A stretch of 64,000 bases of DNA from Halomonas organivorans. Its GTDB lineage: Bacteria; Pseudomonadota; Gammaproteobacteria; Pseudomonadales; Halomonadaceae. The translations under genes and the position numbers were made by a program. Shown in pieces: positions 47,777-57,545 of this stretch. Numbering within the stretch: the stretch's first letter is position 1; each line of letters starts with the position of its first letter. Location of the stretch: contig NZ_JACHXM010000011.1 in NCBI RefSeq assembly GCF_014192055.1, positions 1 through 64,000 on the forward strand, in the 5' to 3' direction. The notes under the pieces were generated by a model that was not told where the DNA came from, ran no database searches, and saw only the letters and a list, made by a program, of their open reading frames with translations.

Positions 47777-49024
47777 ATGAGAATCGTCAATGCCAGGCTG
47801 CGTGGGAAGCCTGACCTGCATGAGATCCGGATCGAGCGGGCACGCTTTGCGAGTGTCACGCCCCAGACCGACCGCCGCCCCGCGGAGGACGGCGCGATCG
47901 ACGCGCAAGGCAGGCTGCTCTGCGCGCCCTTCATCGAGCCGCACATCCATCTGGATGCCGCCTTGACCGCCGGGGAGCCGCGCTGGAACGAGAGCGGTAC
48001 CCTGTTCGAGGGCATCGAATGCTGGGCAGAGCGCAAGCCCATGCTGGACCGGCGTGACATCCGCCGTCGCGCCCTGGAGACCCTGGAACTGCTGGTCAGC
48101 CAGGGCGTGCAGCACGTGCGGACCCACGCCGATGTCAGCGATCCCAGCCTGGTCGGCCTGACGACCCTGTGCGAACTGCGCGACGAGCTGAGCGACCGCC
48201 TGCAGATCCAGGTCGTGGCCTTTCCCCAGGAGGGCATCCTGTCCTATCCCGATGGGCTGGCGCTGATGGAGCGAGCGGTCGAGGTGGGAGCCGACGTGGT
48301 CGGTGCAATACCGCACTTCGAGTACACCCGGGAGCTGGGGGAGGCGTCCCTCAAGGAGGCGATCCGCCTGGCCCGGGCCCATGATCGCCTGGTGGACGTG
48401 CACTGCGACGAGATCGACGATCCCAACTCGCGTTTCCTGGAGGTGCTGGCCGCCGAGGCGCTGTTCGCCGAGATGGGCAGTCGGGTGACGGCCAGCCATA
48501 CCACCGCCATGCACTCCTATGACAATGCCTATTGCTCGAAACTCTTTCGCCTGCTCAAGCACTCGGGCATCAATTTCATCTGCTGTCCCACCGAGAGCAT
48601 TCACCTGCAGGGGCGTTTCGATAGCTACCCGAAGCGGCGCGGCCTGACCCGGGTCAAGGAGCTGGACGCCGCCGGCCTCAACGTCTGTTTCGCCGAGGAC
48701 TCGATCCGCGATCCCTGGTACTCGCTGGGCAATGGCCGGCTGCTGAGGACGCTGGATTTCGGCCTGCATATCTGCCAGATGATGGGCTATGCGGACTTCA
48801 GCCGCGCGCTGGATTTCATTACCGACCATGCCGCCCGTACGCTGGGTATCGAGCACGACTACGGGATCGCCCCGGGCAAGCCGGCCAACTGCATCCTGCT
48901 GGATGGCGAGGACGACTACGACGTGCTGCGTCGCCAGAGCGAGGTGCTGCTTTCCATCCGCGACGGACGGATCATCCTGCAACGGGAGCCGGCGAAGATC
49001 GTCACTCCCCGCTACCTGTTCTAG
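47777..49024 (+). CDS. codA: CodA-like cytosine deaminase with altered active-site loop
   Basis: A 415-residue amidohydrolase. Metal ligands are PHIHLD, VDVHCDEIDD, ASHTTAMHSYDNAY and D308. The text QGRFDSYPKRRGLTRVKELDAAGLNVCF followed by DPWYSLGNG aligns closely with E. coli CodA, but the E. coli loop GHDDVF is AEDSIR here. The metal Asp (D313 in E. coli) is kept as D308, while the specificity residue D314 is replaced by S309. It probably deaminates cytosine or, more interestingly, 5-methylcytosine. GAGGA precedes the ATG. Confidence 0.88.
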   Translation: MRIVNARLRGKPDLHEIRIERARFASVTPQTDRRPAEDGAIDAQGRLLCAPFIEPHIHLDAALTAGEPRWNESGTLFEGIECWAERKPMLDRRDIRRRALETLELLVSQGVQHVRTHADVSDPSLVGLTTLCELRDELSDRLQIQVVAFPQEGILSYPDGLALMERAVEVGADVVGAIPHFEYTRELGEASLKEAIRLARAHDRLVDVHCDEIDDPNSRFLEVLAAEALFAEMGSRVTASHTTAMHSYDNAYCSKLFRLLKHSGINFICCPTESIHLQGRFDSYPKRRGLTRVKELDAAGLNVCFAEDSIRDPWYSLGNGRLLRTLDFGLHICQMMGYADFSRALDFITDHAARTLGIEHDYGIAPGKPANCILLDGEDDYDVLRRQSEVLLSIRDGRIILQREPAKIVTPRYLF

Positions 49025-49219
49025 CCTTCATCAGCCCTGGCCGCCCGAAGGGGCGGCCTGCCCCTGCCACCCGGTTTCCCGTGTCGACGTTGCCCCGGCC
49101 TTGTCCACTCCGGAGGGCGGCTTATGATATGTTACGCAGCCCCGAGGCGCCGGGGCGCGCATGGACTGTGCAAGCTCCCGGGCCGCGAGGGGTGTCATGT
49201 ACAACGGCCGGGATCCGAG

Positions 49220-49861
49220 ATGAGCAATGTCGAGCGCAAGCCCCGCAAGCGTTCTGCCGCCCGTGAAGCCCAGGAGCAGAGAATCCTGGAGGCGGCGGAG
49301 GTCGCCTTCGCCGAACTGGGCTTCAATGGAGCGTCCCTGGAAGGCATCGCCGAGCGCGTCGGCCTCTCCAAGCAGAACATGCTCTACTATTTTCCTTCCA
49401 AGGAAAGCCTCTACCGCCATGTCCTGAAGAATATCCTCGACCTGTGGATCGAGCACATGGCGCTGATGGAGCAGGAGGGCGATACGCCGGCGGCGATGCT
49501 CGAGAACTACATTCGTGGCAAGCTCGAGATCTCGCGCACCCGCCCCCACGGTTCCAAGGTCTTCGCCAACGAAGTCATCAGCGGCGCCGAGCACCTCCAG
49601 GACTACCTGCGGCATAACCTGCTGCCCCAACTGGACGCCGACGTCGCCCTGGTTCGGCGCTGGATCGACCAGGGCCAGATGGACCCCATCGACCCGGAAC
49701 ACCTGTTCTTCAGCATCTGGGCCTCGACCCAGACCTACGCGGATTTCGCCGCCCAGATCAGCCTGGCGTTGGGCAAGGCGTCGCTCGACCAGGGCGACTT
49801 CCAGCGCGCCGGCGACTTCCTGACCCATGTGCTGCTCAAGGGCACCGGCCTGCAGCGCTAG
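49220..49861 (+). CDS. rutR: RutR-like TetR-family pyrimidine regulator
   Basis: A 213-residue TetR-family protein. The helix-turn-helix is ILEAAEVAFAELGFNGASLEGIAERVGLSKQNMLYYFPSKESLYRHVLKNILDLW. The C-terminal part reads IDPEHLFFSIWASTQTYADFAAQI, almost word for word like E. coli RutR, which binds uracil or thymine and controls pyrimidine degradation. It is last in the plus-strand operon, about 195 bases after codA, and may have its own promoter. The RutR-like boxes at 42041-42106 and 60934-60983 are its expected targets. The start is ATG 49220; upstream in-frame codons look non-coding. Confidence 0.9.
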   Translation: MSNVERKPRKRSAAREAQEQRILEAAEVAFAELGFNGASLEGIAERVGLSKQNMLYYFPSKESLYRHVLKNILDLWIEHMALMEQEGDTPAAMLENYIRGKLEISRTRPHGSKVFANEVISGAEHLQDYLRHNLLPQLDADVALVRRWIDQGQMDPIDPEHLFFSIWASTQTYADFAAQISLALGKASLDQGDFQRAGDFLTHVLLKGTGLQR

Positions 49862-50014
49862 CGCCGTCGTCCCGTTCACCGGCCGGCATGCTCGATCGGA
49901 TGTCCGCGATCGTGCGCCCGCGATGCCGCCGTTCCGGCCTCGGGGGGCGCCCGCCGTCCGTGCGATCGAGGCGAGGGCTAGGAAACAGAGCGGAGATGGC
50001 GAGGAGAACGGCGA

Positions 50015-50040
50015 GCCTCCCGGCGGGGTTGCCGGGAGGC
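50015..50040. terminator. Hairpin between rutR and pntB
   Basis: A perfect 10-base-pair stem (GCCTCCCGGC and its reverse complement) with a GGGGTT loop, in the 210-base gap between convergent genes. It has no T-run on either side, so its strength as a terminator is uncertain. Confidence 0.6.
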
Positions 50041-50071
50041 GGTGACGTTGAGGGGAGCGTCTTCGCCCGTG

Positions 50072-51466
<1,395 letters not shown>

Positions 51467-51469
51467 GGC

Positions 51470-51757
51470 TCATCCCCTCCGCTGGAACATGCGCAGCATG
51501 CGGTTGGTAACCAGGAAGCCGCCCACCACGTTGATGGTGGCCAGGGTGACGGCCACCAGGCCCAGCACCGAGACCCACAGGCTGCTGGCGTCGCCGGAAC
51601 CGGCGGCCAGCAGGGCGCCGACCAGGGTGATGCCGGAAATGGCATTGCTGCCCGACATCAGCGGGGTGTGCAGGGTGGCCGGGACCTTGGTGATCAGTTC
51701 GACCCCCAGGATCACGGCCAGCACGAACAGCGAGAACTGCAGGATCAGGATATCCAT
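51470..51757 (-). CDS. pntAB: NAD(P) transhydrogenase subunit alpha part 2 (membrane)
   Basis: A 95-residue membrane protein with three helices (ILILQFSLFVLAVILGVELI, ISGITLVGALLAAG, LWVSVLGLVAVTLATINVVGGFLVTNRML). It corresponds to the C-terminal membrane part of E. coli PntA, encoded separately here as in many proteobacteria. Its ATG shares one base with the pntAA stop (TGATG). Confidence 0.95.
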   Translation of the reverse strand: MDILILQFSLFVLAVILGVELITKVPATLHTPLMSGSNAISGITLVGALLAAGSGDASSLWVSVLGLVAVTLATINVVGGFLVTNRMLRMFQRRG

Positions 51758-52920
51758 CAGGCGATCTCCTCCCGGGCGGCCGGGGCGGGGGCGAGGCGTT
51801 CGCGAATACGGGCGGCGCGAACCTCGCCGGCATGAGTGACGACGGTCTCGGCGACGATCTCGTCCTCGAAGTCCAACTGAAGCCGCCCGTCGTCATCGAG
51901 CAGCAGGCGCAGCAGGTTCTCCAGGTTGCGGCCGTACATCTGGCTGGCGTGGTGGGGCAGGGTGGCGGCGATGTTGGCGGGGCCGAGGATGGTGACCCCG
52001 TAGGCCTGCAGCGTCTCGCCGGCCCGGGTCAGCGCACAGTTGCCGCCGCGCTCGGCGGCCAGGTCGACGATCACTGCCCCGGGCTTCATGCCCTTGACCA
52101 TGTCCTCGGTGATCAGCACCGGCGCCGTGGCCCCGGGGATCGCCGCGGTGGTGATCACCACGTCCTGCTGGGCCAGCACGGCGCCCATCTGCTCGCGCTG
52201 GCGGGCGAGGAAGGCGTCGTCCTGCTCGCTGGCGTAGCCGCCCTTGCCCTCGGCGGCCGAGGTGTCCAGGTCCAGCTCGACCGGCTTGGCGCCCACCGAG
52301 AGGATCTGCTCCCGGGCCGCCGGGCGCACGTCGTAGGCCTCGACCACGGCGCCCAGCCGCTTGGCCGTGGCGGCGGCCTGCAGTCCGGCGACCCCGGCAC
52401 CCATGATGAACACCCGTGACGGGTTCAGGGTGCCGGCGGCGGTCATCATCATCGGGAACAGGCGCGGCGCCTGGGCGGCGGCCAGCAGCACGGCCTTGTA
52501 GCCGGCCAGGGTGGCGATGGAAGACAGGGCGTCCATGCTCTGGGCGCGGCTGATGCGGGGCACCAGCTCCAGCGCCAGGGTGGTGATGCCGCGTTCGGCG
52601 AGGGCCGTGAAGCGCTCGCAGTGGCCGAGCGGATCCATCAGGCCGATGCCGACCTGGCCGTCCTGGAGGTCGGCCAGGCTGTCCTCTCGTGAGGCATCGA
52701 CGCAGAGCACGATCTCGCCGCGCTCAAGCAGCTGGGTACGGGTCTCGAGGATCTCGGCGCCCGCCTCGCGATAGGCGGCGTTGGAAAAGCCGGCGGCGTC
52801 GCCGGCGCCGGTCTCCACGCAGACCTGGCAGCCGAGGCCGGCCAGCGTCGAGACATTCGCGGGGGTCAGCGCCACCCTGGCTTCGCCGGGGGAGCGCTCC
52901 CGCATGATCGATATGCGCAT
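51757..52920 (-). CDS. pntAA: NAD(P) transhydrogenase subunit alpha part 1 (NAD-binding)
   Basis: A 387-residue soluble dI domain that binds NAD(H). It starts MRISIMRERSPGEARVALTPANVSTLAGLGCQV; the nucleotide-binding fold is NPSRVFIMGAGVAGLQAAATAKRLGAVVEAYDVRP, and the mobile loop region ends in LDLDTSAAEGKGGYASEQDDAFLARQR. CAGGAG precedes the ATG at 52920; the much longer open frame upstream is a shadow of the amidohydrolase gene. The split pntAA-pntAB-pntB set is downstream of the F420 genes and probably provides NADPH for F420 reduction. Confidence 0.96.
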   Translation of the reverse strand: MRISIMRERSPGEARVALTPANVSTLAGLGCQVCVETGAGDAAGFSNAAYREAGAEILETRTQLLERGEIVLCVDASREDSLADLQDGQVGIGLMDPLGHCERFTALAERGITTLALELVPRISRAQSMDALSSIATLAGYKAVLLAAAQAPRLFPMMMTAAGTLNPSRVFIMGAGVAGLQAAATAKRLGAVVEAYDVRPAAREQILSVGAKPVELDLDTSAAEGKGGYASEQDDAFLARQREQMGAVLAQQDVVITTAAIPGATAPVLITEDMVKGMKPGAVIVDLAAERGGNCALTRAGETLQAYGVTILGPANIAATLPHHASQMYGRNLENLLRLLLDDDGRLQLDFEDEIVAETVVTHAGEVRAARIRERLAPAPAAREEIA

Positions 52921-52949
52921 GGTGAATCTCCTGGGTCCGGAGGGACTCG

Positions 52950-54182
52950 TCAGTCGTTGGCGCGTTCCAGCACCGCCTTGAACAGGACATCGCAGCCGGC
53001 GGCCAGATCGGCCGGGGCGGCGCGCTCGGCCTCGTTGTGGCTGATGCCGTCCTCGCAGGGCACGAAGATCATCGAGGTGGGCGCGACCCGCGAGATGTAG
53101 CAGGCGTCGTGGCCGGCGCCGCTGACCATCTCCCGATGGCTGAGGCCCAGCGACTCGGTGGCCTGGCGGACCGAGGCCACGCAGTCGCGGTCGAAGGGCA
53201 CCGGCGGCGAGTACCAGATCTGCTCGAAGTCCATCTCGAGGCGCTGGTCCTCGACGATGCGCCGGGCGCCCTCCTGCAATGCCTGGTCCATGCGCGCGAG
53301 GACTTCGGCATCCGGGTGGCGGAAGTCCACGGTGAAGAACACCTGGCCGGGAATGACGTTGCGCGAGTTGGGAAATACCTGCATCAGGCCGACCGTGGCG
53401 CAGGCATTGGGCTGGTGCTCCATGCCGATGCGGTTGACCAGGTCGACGATGCGGGCGGCCCCCACCAGGGCGTCGCGACGGGTCGGCATGGGCGTCGGGC
53501 CGGCGTGGGACTCCTGGCCGGTGAGGGTGATCTCGTACCAGCGCTGGCCCTGGGCATCGGTCACCACGCCGATCCGCTTGCCCTCCGCCTCGAGGATCGG
53601 GCCCTGCTCGATATGCGCCTCGAAGAAGGCCTTGAACGGGCGGCCGCCGACTTCCGCGCTGCCGGCATAGCCGATGCGGGCCAGCTCCTCGCCCATGGTC
53701 TTGCCGTCCAGGTCGGCGCGGCTGAGGCCGTATTCCAGGTCGAACGCCCCGGCGAAGACGCCCGACGACACCATGGCCGGCGGGAAGCGCGAGCCCTCCT
53801 CGTTGGTCCACACCGAGGCTTCGATGGGGGCCCGTGTCTCGATGCCGTGGTCGTTGAGGGTGCGGATCACCTCGAGTCCGGCGAGCACGCCATACACGCC
53901 GTCGAACTTGCCGCCGGTGGGCTGGGTGTCCAGATGGCTGCCCATCACCACTGGCGGCAGCGAGTCGTCCTGGCCGGCGCGGCGGGCGAAGATGTTGCCC
54001 ATCCTGTCGACGGTGATCGTGCAGCCGGCTTCCTCGCACCAGCGCACGAAGAGATCGCGTCCCTGCTTGTCGAGGTCGGTCAGCGCCAGGCGGCAGCAGC
54101 CGCCCTTCTCGGTGCCGCCGATCTCGCCCATCTCCATCAGGCTGTCCCACAGGCGTTGCTGGTTGGTGCGGATGTCTTGCAT
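52950..54182 (-). CDS. M20-family N-carbamoyl-amino-acid hydrolase (hydantoinase/carbamoylase family)
   Basis: A 410-residue zinc peptidase-fold amidohydrolase. Metal and substrate motifs: VVMGSHLDTQPTGGKFDGVYGVLAGLE, VWTNEEGSRFPPAMVSSGVFAG, EAHIEQGPILE and SGAGHDACYISRVAPTSMIFVPCEDGISHNEAE. This family includes Pseudomonas-type beta-ureidopropionase, allantoate amidohydrolase and N-carbamoyl-L-amino-acid hydrolase. In this operon N-carbamoyl-beta-alanine or its methyl homologue is the likely substrate, which duplicates the nitrilase-type enzyme at 42374. GAGG precedes the ATG at 54182. A 20-base palindrome separates it from the upstream LLM gene. Confidence 0.88.
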   Translation of the reverse strand: MQDIRTNQQRLWDSLMEMGEIGGTEKGGCCRLALTDLDKQGRDLFVRWCEEAGCTITVDRMGNIFARRAGQDDSLPPVVMGSHLDTQPTGGKFDGVYGVLAGLEVIRTLNDHGIETRAPIEASVWTNEEGSRFPPAMVSSGVFAGAFDLEYGLSRADLDGKTMGEELARIGYAGSAEVGGRPFKAFFEAHIEQGPILEAEGKRIGVVTDAQGQRWYEITLTGQESHAGPTPMPTRRDALVGAARIVDLVNRIGMEHQPNACATVGLMQVFPNSRNVIPGQVFFTVDFRHPDAEVLARMDQALQEGARRIVEDQRLEMDFEQIWYSPPVPFDRDCVASVRQATESLGLSHREMVSGAGHDACYISRVAPTSMIFVPCEDGISHNEAERAAPADLAAGCDVLFKAVLERAND

Positions 54183-54319
54183 GGTCGGTGCCTCGTGAAA
54201 ACGTGGTTCGAATGGCCTATTGCCGTGCACAGGGCGCAGGGGTGCCTCTCCCCAGGGCGTGCCCGGCCCGGTGAGAGGCTGGCCCTGCGGCGTCGTAGCG
54301 TGTCGTGGGAAAGGGAAGC

Positions 54320-54339
54320 GCCGGCGACGCGTCGCCGGC
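54320..54339. terminator. Perfect 20-base palindrome between LLM oxidoreductase and M20 genes
   Basis: GCCGGCGACG followed by its exact reverse complement, 8 bases beyond the LLM stop. On the minus strand it is followed by GCTTCCCTTTCCC, a pyrimidine run rather than a T-run. It may act as a partial terminator or mRNA-stabilising stem separating the F420 block from the M20/pnt block. Confidence 0.5.
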
Positions 54340-54347
54340 CCCCCGGA

Positions 54348-55352
54348 TCAGTCGCGGAAGCGCGGGATGATGTGCTCGCCGTACTGGGCGATGATGTTTT
54401 CCTCGTCGCCGTTATCCAGATAGATGTTGAAGTGGGTCATGCCCGCTTCCTTGAGGTGATTGAGCTTGGTGACGTGGTCCTCGGGCTGGCCCAGCACGCA
54501 GAAGCTCTCGACGATCTCGGGGGTGATGAAGTCGAGGTAGGGGTTGTCGCTCTGGCCATGCTTGGAGTAGTCGTAGCCCTTGCGCTTCTCGATGTAGTCG
54601 GTGAGGCTCTTGGGCACCAGGCCGCTGTCGGTGCCGTACTTCTCGACGATATCGGCCACGTGGTTGCCGACCATGGCCGGGAACCACTTGGTGGACTCGA
54701 TGCAGCTGGCCTTGTCGCCGAAATAGGCCGGGGCGGCGACGATCACCTTGTAGTCGGCCATGTCGCGTCCCGCCTCCTGGCCCGCGGCGGTGGCCTGGCC
54801 GGCCAGCCATTCCACCAGGTAGGGATCGCCGATCTGCAGGATCACCCCATCGCCCACCTCGCCGGCGGTCTTGAGCGCCTTGGGACCGTAGGCGCCGATA
54901 TGCACGGGCAGTTCGTAGCCGTCGGCCCAGGGGAACTTGACCGGTTCCGGGCACTCGCCGTAGATCACCTCCTCGCCGCGCACCATGGCCTTCACCTTGT
55001 GGGTGAACTCGGCCACCCGCGCCAGCGGGGCGGGCTTCTTGCCCATCACCCGCACCGAGCTGTCGCCGCGGCCCAGGCCGATGTCGAAGCGTCCGCCGCT
55101 CTGCTTGGCCAGGCTGGCGAACAGGCTGGCGGCCAGCGACCAGTCGCGGGCATTGGGGTTGGTCACGCAGGGGGCGAAGCGCATCCGGGTGGTGTGTTCC
55201 ATGCACATGGCGATGGCCGGGTAGCACTCGCGCCACAGGATGTGCGAGTCGTAGAACCAGCAGTAGTCGAAGCCGGCTTCCTCGGCCTGCTTGACCAGGT
55301 TGCGGGCGCGATCGGGGCTGACGAAGCCCTTGAAACAGATACCGAATTCCAT
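54348..55352 (-). CDS. F420-dependent LLM-class oxidoreductase (CPS_4043-like), candidate pyrimidine reductase
   Basis: A 334-residue luciferase-like TIM barrel resembling methylenetetrahydromethanopterin reductase. It begins MEFGICFKGFVSPDRARNLVKQAEEAGFDYCWFYDSHILWRECYPAIAMCMEHT; typical LLM text follows: RFDIGLGRGDSSVRVMGKKPAPL and ELPVHIGAYGPKALKTAGEVGDGVILQIGDP. I recall this type as TIGR03842, putative F420-dependent enzymes. Its neighbours are an F420 reductase and all the F420 biosynthesis genes on one side and pyrimidine-ring enzymes on the other. Inference: hydride transfer from F420H2 to uracil or thymine, giving the dihydropyrimidine. RutA-like monooxygenase chemistry is the alternative. 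Confidence 0.85.
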   Translation of the reverse strand: MEFGICFKGFVSPDRARNLVKQAEEAGFDYCWFYDSHILWRECYPAIAMCMEHTTRMRFAPCVTNPNARDWSLAASLFASLAKQSGGRFDIGLGRGDSSVRVMGKKPAPLARVAEFTHKVKAMVRGEEVIYGECPEPVKFPWADGYELPVHIGAYGPKALKTAGEVGDGVILQIGDPYLVEWLAGQATAAGQEAGRDMADYKVIVAAPAYFGDKASCIESTKWFPAMVGNHVADIVEKYGTDSGLVPKSLTDYIEKRKGYDYSKHGQSDNPYLDFITPEIVESFCVLGQPEDHVTKLNHLKEAGMTHFNIYLDNGDEENIIAQYGEHIIPRFRD

Positions 55353-55405
55353 CGTCTTTCTCCTTGCCTGTTGTGATTGTTGGCGGTCTATCGACGGCAG
55401 GGGCG

Positions 55406-56071
55406 TCAGGCGCCGGGCGCCCAGATACGCAGCCCCGCATGGGTGAAGGGGACCTTCTTGGAGATGTTGAGGCGGATCAGGATCGGGGTGATGGCCTCGA
55501 TGCAGCGGGCGTTGACGGCCGGGCCGGCGTTGTAGGCGGCCACGTCGAGCCGGCGGACCAGCTCGATCACCTTCTCCTTGGCCGCCAGGTCATTGCCGCA
55601 GACCAGCACGTCGCAGTTGATCGGGTGATCCAGGTCGTTGAGGGTCACGGCCGAGACGTTGTGCAGCGCGCCGACCACCGGGACGGCGTCGCCGAGCAGG
55701 GCCTGGGCCGCCTCGGTGGCGGAGCCCGCCGCCGGCATGTCGACCCGCTTGGGATCGCCGTCGGCCAGCGGCACCACGATATCGACCAGGATCTTGCCGG
55801 GGAGCAGGTCGCGGATCGCCTCCAGGGTGGCGTCGTGGGCCGCATAGGGCACCGCCAGGATGACCATCTCGTCGGCGGCCGCCACGGCGCCGCGCAGGTC
55901 GTCGCCGCCGATGGCGGCCGCGTTCTCGAGCCGGGCGTTGAGCTCGTCGGCGGCCGCCCGGGCGCGGCCGGCGTCACGGGAGCCGATCACCACCGGCGTG
56001 CCGGCGCGGGCCAGTCGCAGGGCCAGGCCGCGGCCCTGGGGGCCGGTACCGCCTAGGATTGCAATGCTCAT
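55406..56071 (-). CDS. npdG: NADPH-dependent F420 reductase
   Basis: A 221-residue Rossmann-fold protein of the Fno/NpdG family, which moves hydride between NADP(H) and F420. It begins [44 protein letters not shown], with Ser-Arg after the second strand as expected for NADP(H). It also has [27 protein letters not shown] and [13 protein letters not shown], typical of this family. The start overlaps the cofE stop by ATGA. In this operon it probably makes F420H2 for the adjacent LLM enzyme. Confidence 0.92.
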   Translation of the reverse strand: MSIAILGGTGPQGRGLALRLARAGTPVVIGSRDAGRARAAADELNARLENAAAIGGDDLRGAVAAADEMVILAVPYAAHDATLEAIRDLLPGKILVDIVVPLADGDPKRVDMPAAGSATEAAQALLGDAVPVVGALHNVSAVTLNDLDHPINCDVLVCGNDLAAKEKVIELVRRLDVAAYNAGPAVNARCIEAITPILIRLNISKKVPFTHAGLRIWAPGA

Positions 56072-56847
56072 CGGAACAGGTCCTCTTGTTGGGGGCGGAT
56101 CAGTTCGCTCGCCGAACTGTCGCAGGGTTGCCAGTCGACGCCGCGGAACAGCACCACCGGCGTCTTGTCGCGCTTGCCCATCAGCAGGCCCGAGGCCGCG
56201 GCCAGCTCGTCGGCCAGGGCCGGCATGGTCACCGACAGCTCGCGACCGAAGGCGTCACGTTCGCCGACCAGGTCGACGCGGGCCGGTACCCGGGACAGGC
56301 CGATGGCCACGTTGACCAGGCCCATGCGCCAGGGGCGACCGAAGGTGTCGGTGACGACGATGCCCAGGCGCACCCCGAAGGCGGCCTCGAGGCGCTCGCC
56401 GAGGCGCCGGGCGCTGAGGTCGGGGTCCTCCGGCAGCAGGATGATGGTGTCCGCGGCGCCGACGTTGGATTCGTCCACCGCGGCGTTGGCGCAGATGAAG
56501 CCCAGGCGGTGCTCGGCGATCAGCGTGCCCTCGCGCTGGTCGGGGCGCTTGACCGCCCGCACCACCCGGGTCGACTCGCGCAGGATCGCCTCGACCTTGC
56601 GCGGGTCCTTGTCGATGCGCTCGGCCAGTTCCCGGGCCTCGTCGCCAGGGGTGACGTCCGCCAGGGCGACGACCCGCCCCTCCGCCTTGGAGACCACCTT
56701 GTGGGCGATCACCAGGATGTCGCCGTCCCTGGGCGTCAGGTCCTGCCGACGCAGCGACTCGATGAGGATCGCGGCCAGGTCGTCGCCAGGCCGAATGTCG
56801 GGCAGGCCCGCCAGGACGCGCAGGTCGACGCCGCCTTGAGGCGTCAC
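56068..56847 (-). CDS. cofE: Coenzyme F420-0:L-glutamate ligase
   Basis: Adds glutamate residues to F420-0 using GTP. It has about 259 residues. Family text: [93 protein letters not shown] segment and [21 protein letters not shown]. The GTG start at 56847 overlaps the cofC stop by GTGA and gives the archaeal length; an upstream ATG at 56907 is also open. The C-terminal nitroreductase-like domain of mycobacterial FbiB is absent. Confidence 0.92.
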   Translation of the reverse strand: MTPQGGVDLRVLAGLPDIRPGDDLAAILIESLRRQDLTPRDGDILVIAHKVVSKAEGRVVALADVTPGDEARELAERIDKDPRKVEAILRESTRVVRAVKRPDQREGTLIAEHRLGFICANAAVDESNVGAADTIILLPEDPDLSARRLGERLEAAFGVRLGIVVTDTFGRPWRMGLVNVAIGLSRVPARVDLVGERDAFGRELSVTMPALADELAAASGLLMGKRDKTPVVLFRGVDWQPCDSSASELIRPQQEDLFR

Positions 56848-57545
56848 GGCATCGTCAGCCAGGCCGCTTCGGGCGTCATGGCGGGTCGGTTCGAGCACAG
56901 GTTCCATAGCCGGGTCAGCTCCTGCGGCGTGTCGCCGCCTTGTCGTTGGATGAGGGCATCGAGGGCGCCCAGGTCGTCCGGGGTGTCGAGATCGAAGCGC
57001 AGGTGCTCGAGCTCGATCACCCGGCAGGGCAGGCCGAGGCGCCGGGCCGATTCGCGGTGGGCCTCGCTGGAGCGCTCGCCGAAGCGGAACGGCAGCGCAT
57101 CGGGCGGCGAGGTGAGCAGGGCATTGGTACCGCCATCGCTGGCCGGGCAGATCACCACGCCCGCCCCGGCGGGGCGCGCCGCCAGCAGGTGCCGGATCTC
57201 GCCCTCGTCCAGCCGGGCGATGTCCGCCGGAATCACCAACTGGGCCGTATAGCCGTGGCGGCGGCTCCAGGCCGCGGCCCGCCGGGCGGCGACGCTGAGC
57301 CCGGCGGCACGCGGCTCCTCGAGTACTCGGGCGCCATGGCGGCGGGCCAGAGCGGCGATGGCCGGCGAGGCGGTGACCACCAGCAGGTCGTGATCCGGCA
57401 GACGCCGGCGGCAGAAGCGCAGGGTGCGCTCGCACAGGCGCCGGGCCAGGGCCGCACGCCGGCCCGCCGGCAGGACACCGGCCAGGCGGCTCTTGGCCAC
57501 GCCGAAGTCCTTGACCGGGATGACGATGAGGGGATTCACGGGCAT
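56844..57545 (-). CDS. cofC: 2-phospho-L-lactate guanylyltransferase-type enzyme
   Basis: A 233-residue nucleotidyltransferase that activates a phosphorylated three-carbon acid (2-phospholactate, PEP or 3-phosphoglycerate, depending on the organism) with GTP. It begins MPVNPLIVIPVKDFGVAKSRLAGVLPAGRRAALARRLCERTL; the catalytic region has LVIPADIARLDEGEI, VVICPASDGGTNALLTSPPDALPFRFGERSSEAHRESARRLG and LRFDLDTPDDLGAL. GGAGG lies 7 bases before the ATG at 57545; a GTG at 57539 would overlap cofD by 4 bases. Confidence 0.92.
   Translation of the reverse strand: MPVNPLIVIPVKDFGVAKSRLAGVLPAGRRAALARRLCERTLRFCRRRLPDHDLLVVTASPAIAALARRHGARVLEEPRAAGLSVAARRAAAWSRRHGYTAQLVIPADIARLDEGEIRHLLAARPAGAGVVICPASDGGTNALLTSPPDALPFRFGERSSEAHRESARRLGLPCRVIELEHLRFDLDTPDDLGALDALIQRQGGDTPQELTRLWNLCSNRPAMTPEAAWLTMP

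Noticed and set aside
51757..54150. A 797-codon open frame apparently fusing the M20 region to pntAA
   Set aside because: Only the last 387 codons are PntA-like. The first part is Arg/Pro/Gly-rich shadow translation of the amidohydrolase gene in another frame, and a good ribosome site marks the true start at 52920.
54348..55352. Annotation as RutA pyrimidine monooxygenase
   Set aside because: The sequence looks closer to Mer-type F420 enzymes than to RutA, and rutB, rutD, rutE, rutF are absent; F420 genes are adjacent. I keep monooxygenase only as an alternative.
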